Position numbers and translations under genes: made by a program. Shown in pieces: positions 46,465-54,969 of a DNA stretch of 64,000 nt (its first letter is position 1; each line of letters opens with the position of its first letter). The DNA lies in the NCBI GenBank assembly GCA_016712265.1, contig JADJRJ010000027.1:434001-498000 (forward strand), in the 5' to 3' direction. The notes beneath the pieces are model-generated. The model did no database searches. It had not been told where the DNA came from and saw nothing but the letters and a program-made list of their open reading frames with translations. The stretch comes from Gemmatimonadota bacterium (GTDB lineage Bacteria > Gemmatimonadota > Gemmatimonadetes > Gemmatimonadales > Gemmatimonadaceae).

Positions 46465-47091
46465 TCAGGGGGAATCGCCACCCGTCCCGAACGGAAGGGA
46501 CAGGCCGTAGAAGGCCAGGGGATTGAACCGATCTCGCGTGCCGTCGAGGGCGAGGTTCGGGGTGAGGGACTGGTGGAAGACACCGTACACCCGCAGGCGC
46601 GCAAGGGGACCTCCAAATCCGGAAAGCAGCTTCGGGCCCACCGGAATCGTGCTCAATACCTCCACCGCGACATCCTTGCCATACACGCGCCCGTTGCGGT
46701 CCCCGCCGCCGCCAAAGGTGTAGGTGAGCACGACCGGCACGTCCACGGTCAACCAGCCCGCGGTGCGGTTCGTTCCCACGACAGGGAACAGGTTGCCGAT
46801 GAACAGCATCGGTGTGTTGGTGTTGCGCCGTGACGCGCCCGTCGTGCCATAGGGAGTCACGCTCGCCCCCAGGTACAGCGTCAACCACCGCGTGCGGCTG
46901 GGAATGGTCGCCATCGCCCGCATGTTGAAGCCGGTCGTCGACGGCTCCGTGGCGGGCGCCGAGAGAAAGTCGCCGGTCAGCATCCCGGGCTGCAGGAACA
47001 CCACCGGACCGGCACGCTCCTGCGCGCCTGCGGCGGCACTGGCGAGGCCGGCCAACACGAGGACGCACCACGCCACAAGCGAACGACCCAT
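46465..47091 (-). CDS. Secreted hypothetical protein, possibly outer-membrane
   Basis: A 208-residue protein with signal peptide (GRSLVAWCVLVLAGLASAAAGAQE). The rest is rich in alternating beta segments (WLTLYLGASVTPYG, WLTVDVPVVLTYTFGG, RLRVYGVFHQSLTP) and ends in aromatic-bounded strands, compatible with a small barrel or beta-sandwich. No named family recognised. The ATG at 47089-47091 sits in a TGATG overlap with the YdcF-like gene; it ends 8 bp before the M16 gene start. Confidence 0.65.
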   Translation of the reverse strand: MGRSLVAWCVLVLAGLASAAAGAQERAGPVVFLQPGMLTGDFLSAPATEPSTTGFNMRAMATIPSRTRWLTLYLGASVTPYGTTGASRRNTNTPMLFIGNLFPVVGTNRTAGWLTVDVPVVLTYTFGGGGDRNGRVYGKDVAVEVLSTIPVGPKLLSGFGGPLARLRVYGVFHQSLTPNLALDGTRDRFNPLAFYGLSLPFGTGGDSP

Positions 47092-47699
47092 CAGCCGGGC
47101 CACAGGCGCCAGCGAACCGGCACCAGGGAACCGATGACCTTCACCGACTCACTCAGCACGTGGATGGCCGTCTCGGTGCGGCTTCGGGCAATCGGGCTCG
47201 TGCGCGTGGGGGAACATTGCACGTCCAGGTCACGGCGCCAGCTCAATACCTGCAAGCGGAACATGTGAAAGGGATCACTCACGAGAATGACCCGCGACAG
47301 CCCTTCATCCCGCATCAACACCGCCACGGCGTCGAGCGACTCCTCCGTGCTCCGCCCCGTCGTCTCGAGCAACATCTGGTCGGCCGGAATGCCCTTGCGC
47401 CGCAGGTAGACCCGCCCCACTTCGGCCTCGCTGGTGGTGTCACCGTCACCTCGTCCCCCGGTGAGGATGACACGCCGCCCCTGGTCGCGCCGCCACAGGT
47501 CATGGGCGTGATCGAGGCGGGAGCGCAGCACCGGGGATGGCCGGCCGACGTATTGCGCCGCACCAAGCACGACGATGGCGTCGGCCGCCCCGGCCGAATC
47601 GCGCCGCCCCCACAACACGACACACGTCACGCTCCCCAGCCAGACCACGACCACCACGAACAGCAGTCGGGAGATGAGGCGCCAGAGCATTCTCTTCAC
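47091..47699 (-). CDS. YdcF/ElyC-family protein (DUF218)
   Basis: A 202-residue protein with one N-terminal transmembrane segment (LLFVVVVVWLGSVTCVVLW) and a DUF218 domain: ADAIVVLGAAQYVGRPSPVLRSRLDHA, GGRGDGDTTSEAEV, ETTGRSTEESLDAV and VILVSDPFHMFR. Members such as ElyC and SanA act in envelope biogenesis at elevated stress; the chemistry is unresolved. Its stop overlaps the next gene's ATG by one base. It is 48 bp downstream of the beta-CASP gene on the same strand. Confidence 0.88.
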   Translation of the reverse strand: MKRMLWRLISRLLFVVVVVWLGSVTCVVLWGRRDSAGAADAIVVLGAAQYVGRPSPVLRSRLDHAHDLWRRDQGRRVILTGGRGDGDTTSEAEVGRVYLRRKGIPADQMLLETTGRSTEESLDAVAVLMRDEGLSRVILVSDPFHMFRLQVLSWRRDLDVQCSPTRTSPIARSRTETAIHVLSESVKVIGSLVPVRWRLWPG

Positions 47700-47747
47700 T
47701 CGCCAAATATGCCCGGGTGTCCCACATGGACGCCACGCGTTGCCTCC

Positions 47748-49133
47748 CTACACCGCCGCCCGATCTCCTCGCGAGGGCACCGTCACCGCAAAACCATCAC
47801 CGCGCAGGGTCGTGGCAAAGGCGTCCTGCGCCTCCCGTTCACCGTGCACCAGGAACGTTTGGCGCGGGGCCGGCCCGTCTCCCCGCACGGCATGTGCCCA
47901 CGCCCGCAGCTCAGTCCGGTCCCCATGCGCGCTGTACCCGTTCACCACGGCCACCGTGGCATGCAGCGGCACCTCCTCACCAAAGATCTTCAGCACCGGC
48001 TGCCGCTCCACGATCCGACGCCCCAGGGTGTGCTCCCCCTGGAACCCGACGATCAGGATCGTGTTGCGAGGATCACTGGCGCCATGCATCAGGTGGTGCA
48101 GGATCCGCCCGGACTCCGCCATCCCCGAGGCAGCAATCACGATCATCGGCCCACGGGTGGCGTTCAACGCCTTGGATTCCGACGCTTCGCGCGTGTAGCG
48201 CACGAGGTCAAACCGAAACAGCGTATCCGTGTGGCGGACCAGGTCTTCCGCCCGGTCGAACAGGTCCGGATGCTGCTCGAATACCGAGGTCGCGCTGATC
48301 GCCAGCGGCGAATCGATGAAGATGGGGATCTCGGGAATCCGCCCCGCACGCGCCAGCTCATGCAGCTCGTACAGGATCTCCTGCGTGCGTCCGACCGCGA
48401 ACGCAGGGATCAACACCTTCCCGCCGCGCCCCGCGGTGTCCGTCACGATCTGGGCAAGTTGCGACTTGGCGTCCTCAACCGTGGGATGGTCCCGGTTGCC
48501 GTAGGTGCTCTCCATGATCAGCACATCGGCGCCGCCACGCGGCGGCGCGGGATCCCGGATGATGGGGAGTCCGGCCCGCCCCACATCGCCCGAGAACACC
48601 AAACGTGTCGTGCGACTCCCTTCCTCGCACTCGAGCACCACCGAGGCACTGCCGAGGATGTGCCCCGCCTCGTGAAACGTCAGCCGAACCCCGGGCAGGA
48701 TCTCCATCGACGTCCCGATGGGAAGGCCAATCATGTGTTCCAGGGTGCGCGACGCGTCCCGGATGGTGTACAGCGGTTCCGCATGCGGCTTGCCGCGGCG
48801 CTCGAGGAACGCTGCATCCTTTTCCTGGATGTGCGCCGAGTCCGTCAGCATGTGCGCGCTGAGGTCCGCCGTGGCCGGTGTACACCAGATGTTCTTCCGG
48901 TACCCCTTGGCCACCATATATGGAAGCCGGCCGGCGTGATCGATGTGCGCGTGGGACAGCACGATCGCGTCGAGCGCATCCGGATCGATCGGCAACTCCC
49001 GGTTCTTCTCGTTCGCCTCGGAGCGCTTCCCCTGGAAGAGGCCCATATCCAATGCGATCGTTCGCCCACCGGTGTGCACCAGGTGACAGGATCCCGTCAC
49101 TTCACGCGCAGCGCCGGCAAATGTGATCTCCAC
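47748..49133 (-). CDS. MBL-fold beta-CASP hydrolase, RNA-processing type
   Basis: A 461-residue metallo-beta-lactamase/beta-CASP enzyme. Metal ligands: SHAHIDHAGRLPYM, ESTYGNRDH, FSGDVGRAG, and beta-CASP motifs FAVGRTQEILYEL, ASGMAESGRILHHL and GYSAHGDRTEL. It resembles CPSF-type exonucleases of bacteria that cleave RNA. The GTG at 49131-49133 was chosen because AAGGAG lies nine bases upstream and the following residues (EITFAGAAREVTGSCHLV) are the family start. Divergent from upp with a 52-bp shared region. Confidence 0.9.
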   Translation of the reverse strand: MEITFAGAAREVTGSCHLVHTGGRTIALDMGLFQGKRSEANEKNRELPIDPDALDAIVLSHAHIDHAGRLPYMVAKGYRKNIWCTPATADLSAHMLTDSAHIQEKDAAFLERRGKPHAEPLYTIRDASRTLEHMIGLPIGTSMEILPGVRLTFHEAGHILGSASVVLECEEGSRTTRLVFSGDVGRAGLPIIRDPAPPRGGADVLIMESTYGNRDHPTVEDAKSQLAQIVTDTAGRGGKVLIPAFAVGRTQEILYELHELARAGRIPEIPIFIDSPLAISATSVFEQHPDLFDRAEDLVRHTDTLFRFDLVRYTREASESKALNATRGPMIVIAASGMAESGRILHHLMHGASDPRNTILIVGFQGEHTLGRRIVERQPVLKIFGEEVPLHATVAVVNGYSAHGDRTELRAWAHAVRGDGPAPRQTFLVHGEREAQDAFATTLRGDGFAVTVPSRGDRAAV

Positions 49134-49185
49134 GGCGTTCGGCTCCTTGGTTGCTGATCGCCGCGAAGATAGTACCTTCGCAAGC

Positions 49186-49857
49186 ATGGACACCACCCAT
49201 CCGCGCGACGACCAGGGCGTGCCTGCGCTGCCGGGACTTACCGTCGTGCAGCATCCGCTCGTCAAGCACAAGATCACGATGTTGCGTGATCGCGGCACCT
49301 CGACCAAGGCCTTCAAGGAACTGGTCGACGAGATCGCGATGCTCATGGCCTACGAAGCCACCGCGGATCTCCCGCTGTCCCCGTGTGTGGTGGAGACGCC
49401 ACTGGAGCGCGCTCACGGATGGCAGGTCGCTGGCAAGAAGCTCACCCTCGTGCCGATCCTGCGCGCTGGGTTGGGGATGGTCGAGGGAATCCTGCGCCTC
49501 GTCCCCTCCGCCCGCGTCGGGCACATCGGGCTCTACCGCGACCACGATACGCTCGAGCCCGTCGACTACTACTTCAAGGTCCCCGCCGATGCGACGGAGC
49601 GCGACTTCTTTGTGCTCGACCCGATGCTCGCCACCGGCGGAAGCGCGGTCTCAGCGATCGCCTCCCTCAAGCGCGTTGGGGCGTCGCGCATCCGCCTGCT
49701 GTGTCTTGTTGCGGCACCTGAGGGGGTCCGTCGCGTCAGCGCCGCACATCCCGACGTGCCCATCTTCTGCGCCGCACTCGACCGCGAGCTGAACGAGAAC
49801 GGATACATCCTCCCCGGGCTCGGCGACGCCGGCGACCGACTCTTCGGCACGCGCTGA
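49186..49857 (+). CDS. upp: Uracil phosphoribosyltransferase
   Basis: A 223-residue UPRTase converting uracil and PRPP to UMP in pyrimidine salvage. Family signature: VVQHPLVKHKITMLRDRGTSTKAFK, VPILRAGLGMVEGIL, the PRPP-binding VLDPMLATGGSAVSA (about 144) and the C-terminal GYILPGLGDAGDRLFGT. The ATG at 49186 was chosen as the family start. It is divergent from the beta-CASP gene. Confidence 0.95.
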   Translation: MDTTHPRDDQGVPALPGLTVVQHPLVKHKITMLRDRGTSTKAFKELVDEIAMLMAYEATADLPLSPCVVETPLERAHGWQVAGKKLTLVPILRAGLGMVEGILRLVPSARVGHIGLYRDHDTLEPVDYYFKVPADATERDFFVLDPMLATGGSAVSAIASLKRVGASRIRLLCLVAAPEGVRRVSAAHPDVPIFCAALDRELNENGYILPGLGDAGDRLFGTR

Positions 49858-50026
49858 ACAACCGTCGCACGGGCACGTCGCGCTTGCCGCGCCGCGTGCC
49901 GCCCTCCACCTTGCTTGCTCTGCACGCGCGCACATCGCGATGGAATGCGCGTCTTGTTCGCTCTCACGTGGGGCTGTACATTCCGCCCCGTTCCTGACTG
50001 CCCACGCGACGCCGACGCCCTCACGA

Positions 50027-50962
50027 ATGCTGATCAACCTGATTCCGGACTTCTTCGCCGTCCTGAACAGTGCTGATCGTGTCGCCGCGTACCAGCAGTA
50101 CTTCGAGGCCCACCGCGCGCGCCTCTCGGCCTACTGGAACAACTACGTCTTCGATCCCGACAGCGAGCACTTCCTCGACGTCGTGCGCATGACCACGCAC
50201 GCCGATCGCTCGGACCTGCGCGCCATGCTCGAGCGCACCGACGTCGTTGCCCTCGCCCAGCAGGCCGTGGCGAGATGTGACGAACTGTTAGGGAACGACG
50301 TGGAGTTCGACGTCGTGCTCATGGTGGGCGTCGGGGGCGCCAATGCCGGTGAACTCGTCGTCGCCGGTCGCGGGACCGCTTTCATCTGCCTCGAGCACTT
50401 CACCGGCGTCGCCAACCCGGAAACACAGGGCCTCGGTCTCGACCCCGAGCTGATTCCCCTCTGGCTCGCCCACGAGATCGCCCACGTCCTGCGGTACACG
50501 TCGCCAGGCAGCCGCAGCGAAATGCGCGGCCTCGTCGACGACTTCGACGGCTACTACTCCTACTGGGAAACCGGGCGACGCGCCTCCCTCCGTGAGCTCC
50601 TGGTCAACGAAGGGCTCGCCGTCACCACCTCGCGCCTCGTCAGCCCGGGACATGCGGCCTGGGAGTATTACGGATACGGTCGCCGCCAATACGCGCGGGT
50701 GCGTGAGCTCGAGTCGGCGATCATGCGCGCCATCAACCCGGCGCTCGATTCGCGCGCCCTCGGCCTTCGGCTCCGCTACCTCCTGGGAGGTACCTCCGAG
50801 GAAACGCGGACCATCGATCGGCTCGTGATCCCGGAACGCGCAGGCTACTTCCTCGGGACGCGCATGATCGAGGCGGCCGTGGAGCGTCACGGCATGGCCT
50901 GGTGCATCCGCGCCAGTGCAGAGGAAATCCTGGCCGCCGGAGCGGCCGCCGCGACCGCCTGA
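50027..50962 (+). CDS. Putative zinc metalloprotease, DUF2268-like
   Basis: A 311-residue protein with the zinc-binding motif HEIAH (LWLAHEIAHVLRY, about residue 153) and a third ligand glutamate in LLVNEGLAV. Also FDVVLMVGVGGANAGELVV and GYFLGTRMIEAAVERHG, features of predicted DUF2268 Zn-dependent proteases. No signal peptide is evident. Alternatives are gliding-motility or DUF5700-like proteases, which share the motif. The ATG at 50027 was chosen; there is an open frame 29 codons upstream without homology. It converges on mnmE with a 17-bp gap. Confidence 0.75.
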   Translation: MLINLIPDFFAVLNSADRVAAYQQYFEAHRARLSAYWNNYVFDPDSEHFLDVVRMTTHADRSDLRAMLERTDVVALAQQAVARCDELLGNDVEFDVVLMVGVGGANAGELVVAGRGTAFICLEHFTGVANPETQGLGLDPELIPLWLAHEIAHVLRYTSPGSRSEMRGLVDDFDGYYSYWETGRRASLRELLVNEGLAVTTSRLVSPGHAAWEYYGYGRRQYARVRELESAIMRAINPALDSRALGLRLRYLLGGTSEETRTIDRLVIPERAGYFLGTRMIEAAVERHGMAWCIRASAEEILAAGAAAATA

Positions 50963-50979
50963 AGACGCGCGCCGGTTCG

Positions 50980-52326
50980 TTACTTCCCCACGCAAAAGCT
51001 CCGAAACAACTCGTCGAGCACGTCCTCCACGTCGACGCGCCCGACCAACTCATCCAGGTGCTGCGCGGCCGCCCGCAGGTGTACCGCCGCGATCGTCGCC
51101 GGGAGCTGCCCGTGTTCCCAGGCGTCCCGAAAGGCTGCGACCTCCTCTCGTGCCTCGTTGATGGCCAGGCGCTGTCGTGATCGCGTCAGGACCACGCCAT
51201 CCACGGGGAGCTCGCCCACCTCGCGCCGCAACACCGCGTCGATGGCCGTCATCAACCCGTCGAGGCCGAGGCGCTCCGTCGCCGCGACGACGATGGCGCC
51301 TGGGGTTGGCGTCGGTTGCAAGTCACCTTTAGTGTGGACCGCAACAACCGGCGCGCGGGTGAGCGTGGCCACCGCCTCGCACGTGGCCGCAAGAGCGGCC
51401 GGGGTGTCCCCACAGGCCAGGACGAGATGCGCCGCTCGGATGTGCCGCTCGCTGACCTCGATCCCGAGTTGTTCCAGCCGGTCCCCGGTCGCGCGCAGCC
51501 CGGCCGTATCCACGAGGCGGATCGGCCAGGGGGTGCGGTCGATCCTCACCTCAACAGCATCGCGTGTCGTGCCTGGAATCTCGGTGACGATGGCGCGCTC
51601 CTCGCCCAGCAGGGCGTTGAAGAGCGACGACTTCCCGGCGTTTGGGGCGCCGGCAATGACCACCAACGCGCCATCCCGGGCCACCTCGGCCAGCGGCGCC
51701 GTCGCGGCCAGCGCGGCGAGGCGCTGCTCCAGCTCCTGCGCCGCGGTACCGATGCGCTCCCGATCGATCGGCCCGTCGTCTTCCTCGGGAAAGTCCACAT
51801 CGTACGCCAGCAGCGCGTCGAGATGCACGAGCGCGCGGCGCAACTCTGCCAGGTGACGCGACAGCCCGCCATGCACCTGGGCGAGCGACAGTGCCTGATG
51901 CGTCGTCGTGCGCGCGTCGACGAGCTCCTGCACCGCCTCGGCCTGAACCAGATCCATCTTGCCGTTGAGGACAGCGCGACGGGTGAACTCTCCCGGTTCG
52001 GCGCATCGAGCCCCCCCGGCCATCAGCAGCTCGAGCACCGCGCGCGGCGCGATGGACCCCCCGTGGCAGGTGATCTCCACCATCGACTCGCCCGTATAGG
52101 AGCGCGGCGCATCGAACCGCGTCACCAGGGCATCGTCGATCGGGGCACCATCAACGGGATGCGCGATCCGGACGAGGATCGTTTCGCGCGGCCGCTCCGG
52201 CCATCGTGAGCAGCAGCGGCGCGCGATCTCGTGCGCCGCCGACCCACTGATCCGCACCACAGCCACCGCGGCGCGACCCGGGGCCGTGCTGATAGCGGCA
52301 ATGGTATCGTCGCGGATCTGCAGCAC
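50980..52326 (-). CDS. mnmE: tRNA uridine-5-carboxymethylaminomethyl modification GTPase
   Basis: About 448 residues. MnmE with MnmG forms cmnm5-type modifications at U34. Layout: folate-binding N-terminal domain (DDTIAAISTAPGRAAVAVVRISG), helical domain, inserted G domain (GAPNAGKSSLFNALLG, TTRDAVEV, DTAGLR) and the C-terminal CxGK signature, here FCVGK. The GTG at 52324-52326 is preferred because AAAGGAG lies nine bases upstream and VLQIRDD is the family start; the longer reading places the SD inside the gene. It is the downstream end of the origin cluster on the minus strand. Confidence 0.94.
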   Translation of the reverse strand: MLQIRDDTIAAISTAPGRAAVAVVRISGSAAHEIARRCCSRWPERPRETILVRIAHPVDGAPIDDALVTRFDAPRSYTGESMVEITCHGGSIAPRAVLELLMAGGARCAEPGEFTRRAVLNGKMDLVQAEAVQELVDARTTTHQALSLAQVHGGLSRHLAELRRALVHLDALLAYDVDFPEEDDGPIDRERIGTAAQELEQRLAALAATAPLAEVARDGALVVIAGAPNAGKSSLFNALLGEERAIVTEIPGTTRDAVEVRIDRTPWPIRLVDTAGLRATGDRLEQLGIEVSERHIRAAHLVLACGDTPAALAATCEAVATLTRAPVVAVHTKGDLQPTPTPGAIVVAATERLGLDGLMTAIDAVLRREVGELPVDGVVLTRSRQRLAINEAREEVAAFRDAWEHGQLPATIAAVHLRAAAQHLDELVGRVDVEDVLDELFRSFCVGK

Positions 52327-52388
52327 GGTGGTGCGCTCCTTTACCAACTCACAATCTCACCCGGTTCGCTCCCTGCCCCGCCCCGTCG

Positions 52389-54059
52389 CTACCCCTTGGC
52401 CTTCGCGGCCTTCCCTCGCTCGTTGGCAATCAGCCATTGCTGCGGAAGGGCGGCGATGTTCTGCACCGCGTAATAGAGGTTGAGCCCGGACGCCCAGTTG
52501 GCAAAGAGCACCGTCATCATCACCGGCATCACGTAGGCCATCATCTTGGCCTGCGGGTTGGGCGGCGAGTTACGCAGGCCGATCCACGACAAGACGAACA
52601 TCGACACGCCCATGAGCAGGGGAACGATGTAGAAGGGGTCCTTGAGCGAGATATCGGTCAGCCACAGGAACGGGACCCCACGGAACTCGATCGTGTTCTG
52701 GAAGACGAAGAACAGGGCGAACAGGATCGGCATCGGGAGCAGGATCGGCAGGCACCCCGCAAACGCGCTGAAGGGGCTCATGTCGTGCTCCTTGTAGATC
52801 CGCATCATCTCGGTCTGGAGCTTGGCCGGGTCCCCCTTGTACTTCTGCTGCAGCGCGTTCAGCTCCGGCTGGATGCGCTGCATCTTGATGGTCGTGCGCA
52901 TCGCACCCTGGTTGAGCGGCCACATCAAGAGGCGAACCATCACGCCGAACAGCACGAGCAACCAGCCGTATCCCCAGCCGAGGGTCGCCTTCATCCACAG
53001 CAGGACGCGCATGACGATCGTCGCGAACGGCTGCACGACGCCCTGCATGAAGCCGCCGTACGGGTTGGAGTTCTCGAAGTCCCGACCGAGACTGAGGAGC
53101 CGCTGGTATTGCTGCGGGCCCGTGTAGAGCTCGAAGGCGAAGCGGCCCGTGGTCCCCAGCTGGGCGATGACCGTGCCGTGGGCGACGGTGGCTGTTCGGG
53201 AGATACGGGCCCCTCCCGTGATCTGGGCCTCGCCAAACTGCGTGTTGCCAGAATCGGCCAGCAGGCCCAGCATGAAATACTTGTTCTTGGCGACGGCCCA
53301 GGTTACCGGCCCCTCGATGATCTTGCGCTCACCCGGATCCAGCGAGCCGAACGGCACCCCCTCGGCATTGCGCGAGCCCGACTTGACGGCATAGGCCAGC
53401 GCCGTGTGATCGCTATTGGAGTCCGCCTCGAAGGATTGGAACGTCGAGGGCAGGTCGATCAGGAGGAAGCCGCCGGCACTCGCGCCACCGGCACCAAGGA
53501 CGGACCCTTCCACGCGCACCCGCAGCGAGTCGCGCACCGGCGTGTACCGGATCTCCACCGTCGGACCCGTCGCGCCCAGGGTCCCGCTGAAGGTCGTTTG
53601 GCCACCGGCTTCGGCGACCGCGAGCACATGGTCGCCGAGGCGCACCGTATCCTGGCCCGAAAACCAGCGGTAGGACAGGAGTGGTGAACTGCCGGTGGTG
53701 AGCGTGACCTTGCGGTCCGACTTGTCGAGCGCCTCGTACGTCCGGAGCGTCACCGAACGCAGCGCGCCACCGGCCGTGGTCAAGACGGTCTGGGAGAGCG
53801 AATCCGAGACGGTGACGTCACGCGGCGGCGCGGCCATCGCCACCGTCGCCGTCGAATCCTCCACGGCTCGCGCGATGGCCGGCGTGGTCGATGGAGACGG
53901 TCCCGGTGTCGCCGCCTGGCCGCTTGGTGTCGCCGCAGCCTGGTCAGTGGAGACAACGGCCGGCGGCGGGGCTACCCGTGGCTTGCCAGGGAACAACACC
54001 GGCGTCGCGAACACCACGCCGATGATGAGGAGGATTGCGAGTACGGTACGTCTATCCAT
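52389..54059 (-). CDS. yidC: Membrane protein insertase YidC/Oxa1
   Basis: A 556-residue YidC of the Gram-negative type. N-terminal transmembrane anchor (DRRTVLAILLIIGVVFATPVLF), a large periplasmic beta domain, then the insertase core: LGWGYGWLLVLFGVMVRLLMWPL, MRTTIKMQRIQPELNALQQKYKGDPAKLQ and DMSPFSAFAGCLPILLPMPILFALF. Its presence with a big periplasmic domain supports a diderm envelope. It receives nascent proteins alone or with SecYEG. The ATG at 54057-54059 was preferred; an upstream GTG adds three residues. YidD follows immediately upstream, 15 bp away. Confidence 0.96.
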   Translation of the reverse strand: MDRRTVLAILLIIGVVFATPVLFPGKPRVAPPPAVVSTDQAAATPSGQAATPGPSPSTTPAIARAVEDSTATVAMAAPPRDVTVSDSLSQTVLTTAGGALRSVTLRTYEALDKSDRKVTLTTGSSPLLSYRWFSGQDTVRLGDHVLAVAEAGGQTTFSGTLGATGPTVEIRYTPVRDSLRVRVEGSVLGAGGASAGGFLLIDLPSTFQSFEADSNSDHTALAYAVKSGSRNAEGVPFGSLDPGERKIIEGPVTWAVAKNKYFMLGLLADSGNTQFGEAQITGGARISRTATVAHGTVIAQLGTTGRFAFELYTGPQQYQRLLSLGRDFENSNPYGGFMQGVVQPFATIVMRVLLWMKATLGWGYGWLLVLFGVMVRLLMWPLNQGAMRTTIKMQRIQPELNALQQKYKGDPAKLQTEMMRIYKEHDMSPFSAFAGCLPILLPMPILFALFFVFQNTIEFRGVPFLWLTDISLKDPFYIVPLLMGVSMFVLSWIGLRNSPPNPQAKMMAYVMPVMMTVLFANWASGLNLYYAVQNIAALPQQWLIANERGKAAKAKG

Positions 54060-54074
54060 GCCAGCCACGAGGGG

Positions 54075-54284
54075 TCAAGGAACCGGATCGAATCCGCCGG
54101 GCCGAAACGGATGGCACCGGCCGATACGTTTGAGGGCCAACCACCCGCCACGCCACGGTCCGTGCTTTTCCAGCGCCTCGAGGGCGTAGTTGGAGCACGA
54201 CGGGAAGTACCGACACGACGCGGGCAGGAGCGGACCCAGGAACAGCTGGTAGCCCCGTACCACGGCCATGAACACGGTGCGCAT
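54075..54284 (-). CDS. yidD: Membrane protein insertion efficiency factor YidD
   Basis: A 69-residue protein with the family signature YQLFLGPLLPASCRYFPSCSNYALEALEKHG and CHPFRPGGFDPV. Three cysteines (CRYFPSC and C near the end) are typical. Its ATG lies just before the rnpA stop. It assists insertion of membrane proteins, possibly with YidC, in the classical rpmH-rnpA-yidD-yidC series. Confidence 0.95.
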   Translation of the reverse strand: MRTVFMAVVRGYQLFLGPLLPASCRYFPSCSNYALEALEKHGPWRGGWLALKRIGRCHPFRPGGFDPVP

Positions 54285-54632
54285 TCAGGTTGCAGCTCCT
54301 CGCTCACCCATACGCCCCGCCAGTCGGCGAAGTGTCGTGGTGAGGTCCTCCAGGGTCATGCGATATGCGGGCGGGAGGGCCCAGATCACTACATCGCGAT
54401 TGCCTGGCCCGGACAACCACTCCCGGCGGACCACCTCACGCAACCGCCGCTTGAGGAGGTTGCGTCGGACCGCCGTCTGTCCGTACTTCGGCACCACGAG
54501 ACCCACCCGCAGGAAAGCAAAAGGGGAAGAACTCACGCGAAGGACGAGGCTGCTCGTCTTCAGAGTTCTTCCCTCTTTCCGAATCCGATCAATGTCCTGG
54601 CGACGCGTGATCCGCGCCGCTCTCGGATACAT
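54285..54632 (-). CDS. rnpA: Ribonuclease P protein component
   Basis: A 115-residue RnpA that binds the RNase P RNA (encoded at 58.4-58.8 kb) and completes the tRNA 5'-processing enzyme. The family RNR motif is clear (KYGQTAVRRNLLKRRLREVVR), and the N-terminal ITRRQDIDRIRKEGR is typical. The ATG at 54630-54632 is preferred over the adjacent TTG. It is 6 bp downstream of rpmH, and yidD begins in its stop region. Confidence 0.94.
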   Translation of the reverse strand: MYPRAARITRRQDIDRIRKEGRTLKTSSLVLRVSSSPFAFLRVGLVVPKYGQTAVRRNLLKRRLREVVRREWLSGPGNRDVVIWALPPAYRMTLEDLTTTLRRLAGRMGERGAAT

Positions 54633-54638
54633 CAAGGA

Positions 54639-54803
54639 TCACGCCGCCGCGTACTTGGACGGCAACTTCACTGTGAGACTCTTGCGCCCCTTCTTGCGAC
54701 GGCGGCTCAAGACCGCGCGCCCCCAACGGGTGGCCATGCGGGCCCGAAAACCGTGGGTGCGAACCCGGCGCTTGTTGCGCGGGCGATAAGTTGGCTTGCC
54801 CAT
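54639..54803 (-). CDS. rpmH: 50S ribosomal protein L34
   Basis: A 54-residue ribosomal protein: GKPTYRPRNKRRVRTHGFRARM, then TRWGRAVLSRRRKKGRKSL, the L34 signature, with a slightly longer C-terminal tail (TVKLPSKYAAA) than most L34 (44-50 residues). It was too short for a long-ORF search. It starts the minus-strand origin cluster, driven by the promoter just upstream. Confidence 0.96.
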   Translation of the reverse strand: MGKPTYRPRNKRRVRTHGFRARMATRWGRAVLSRRRKKGRKSLTVKLPSKYAAA

Positions 54804-54852
54804 TCAAAACCTCTCCAGAACGATCGACCTGCGATCCGGCAAAAGAAGGCGT

Positions 54853-54881
54853 ACAATAGGCCCTTAACCCTTGACTGTCAA
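54853..54881 (-). promoter_or_regulatory. Promoter of rpmH cluster
   Basis: Minus strand: consensus-like TTGACA (54876-54881), 17-bp spacer, TATTGT (54853-54858), with a leader of about 45 nt to the rpmH ATG containing GGAGAGG, a good Shine-Dalgarno sequence. Confidence 0.75.
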
Positions 54882-54911
54882 CCACTTAGCTCTTGCTCGC
54901 ATTCGCGAGAA

Positions 54912-54940
54912 TTGACTTGTCAACACCTCGGGTCTACGTT
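54912..54940 (+). promoter_or_regulatory. Promoter of dnaA, with a DnaA-box-like site
   Basis: Plus strand: TTGACT (54912-54917), 17-bp spacer, TACGTT (54935-54940). A DnaA-box-like TTTTCCACA lies at 54952-54960, 9 bp before the dnaA ATG and near the transcription start, fitting autoregulation. No clear SD precedes the ATG. Confidence 0.55.
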
Positions 54941-54969
54941 GCCTCCCCCAATTTTCCACAGACCGCTGC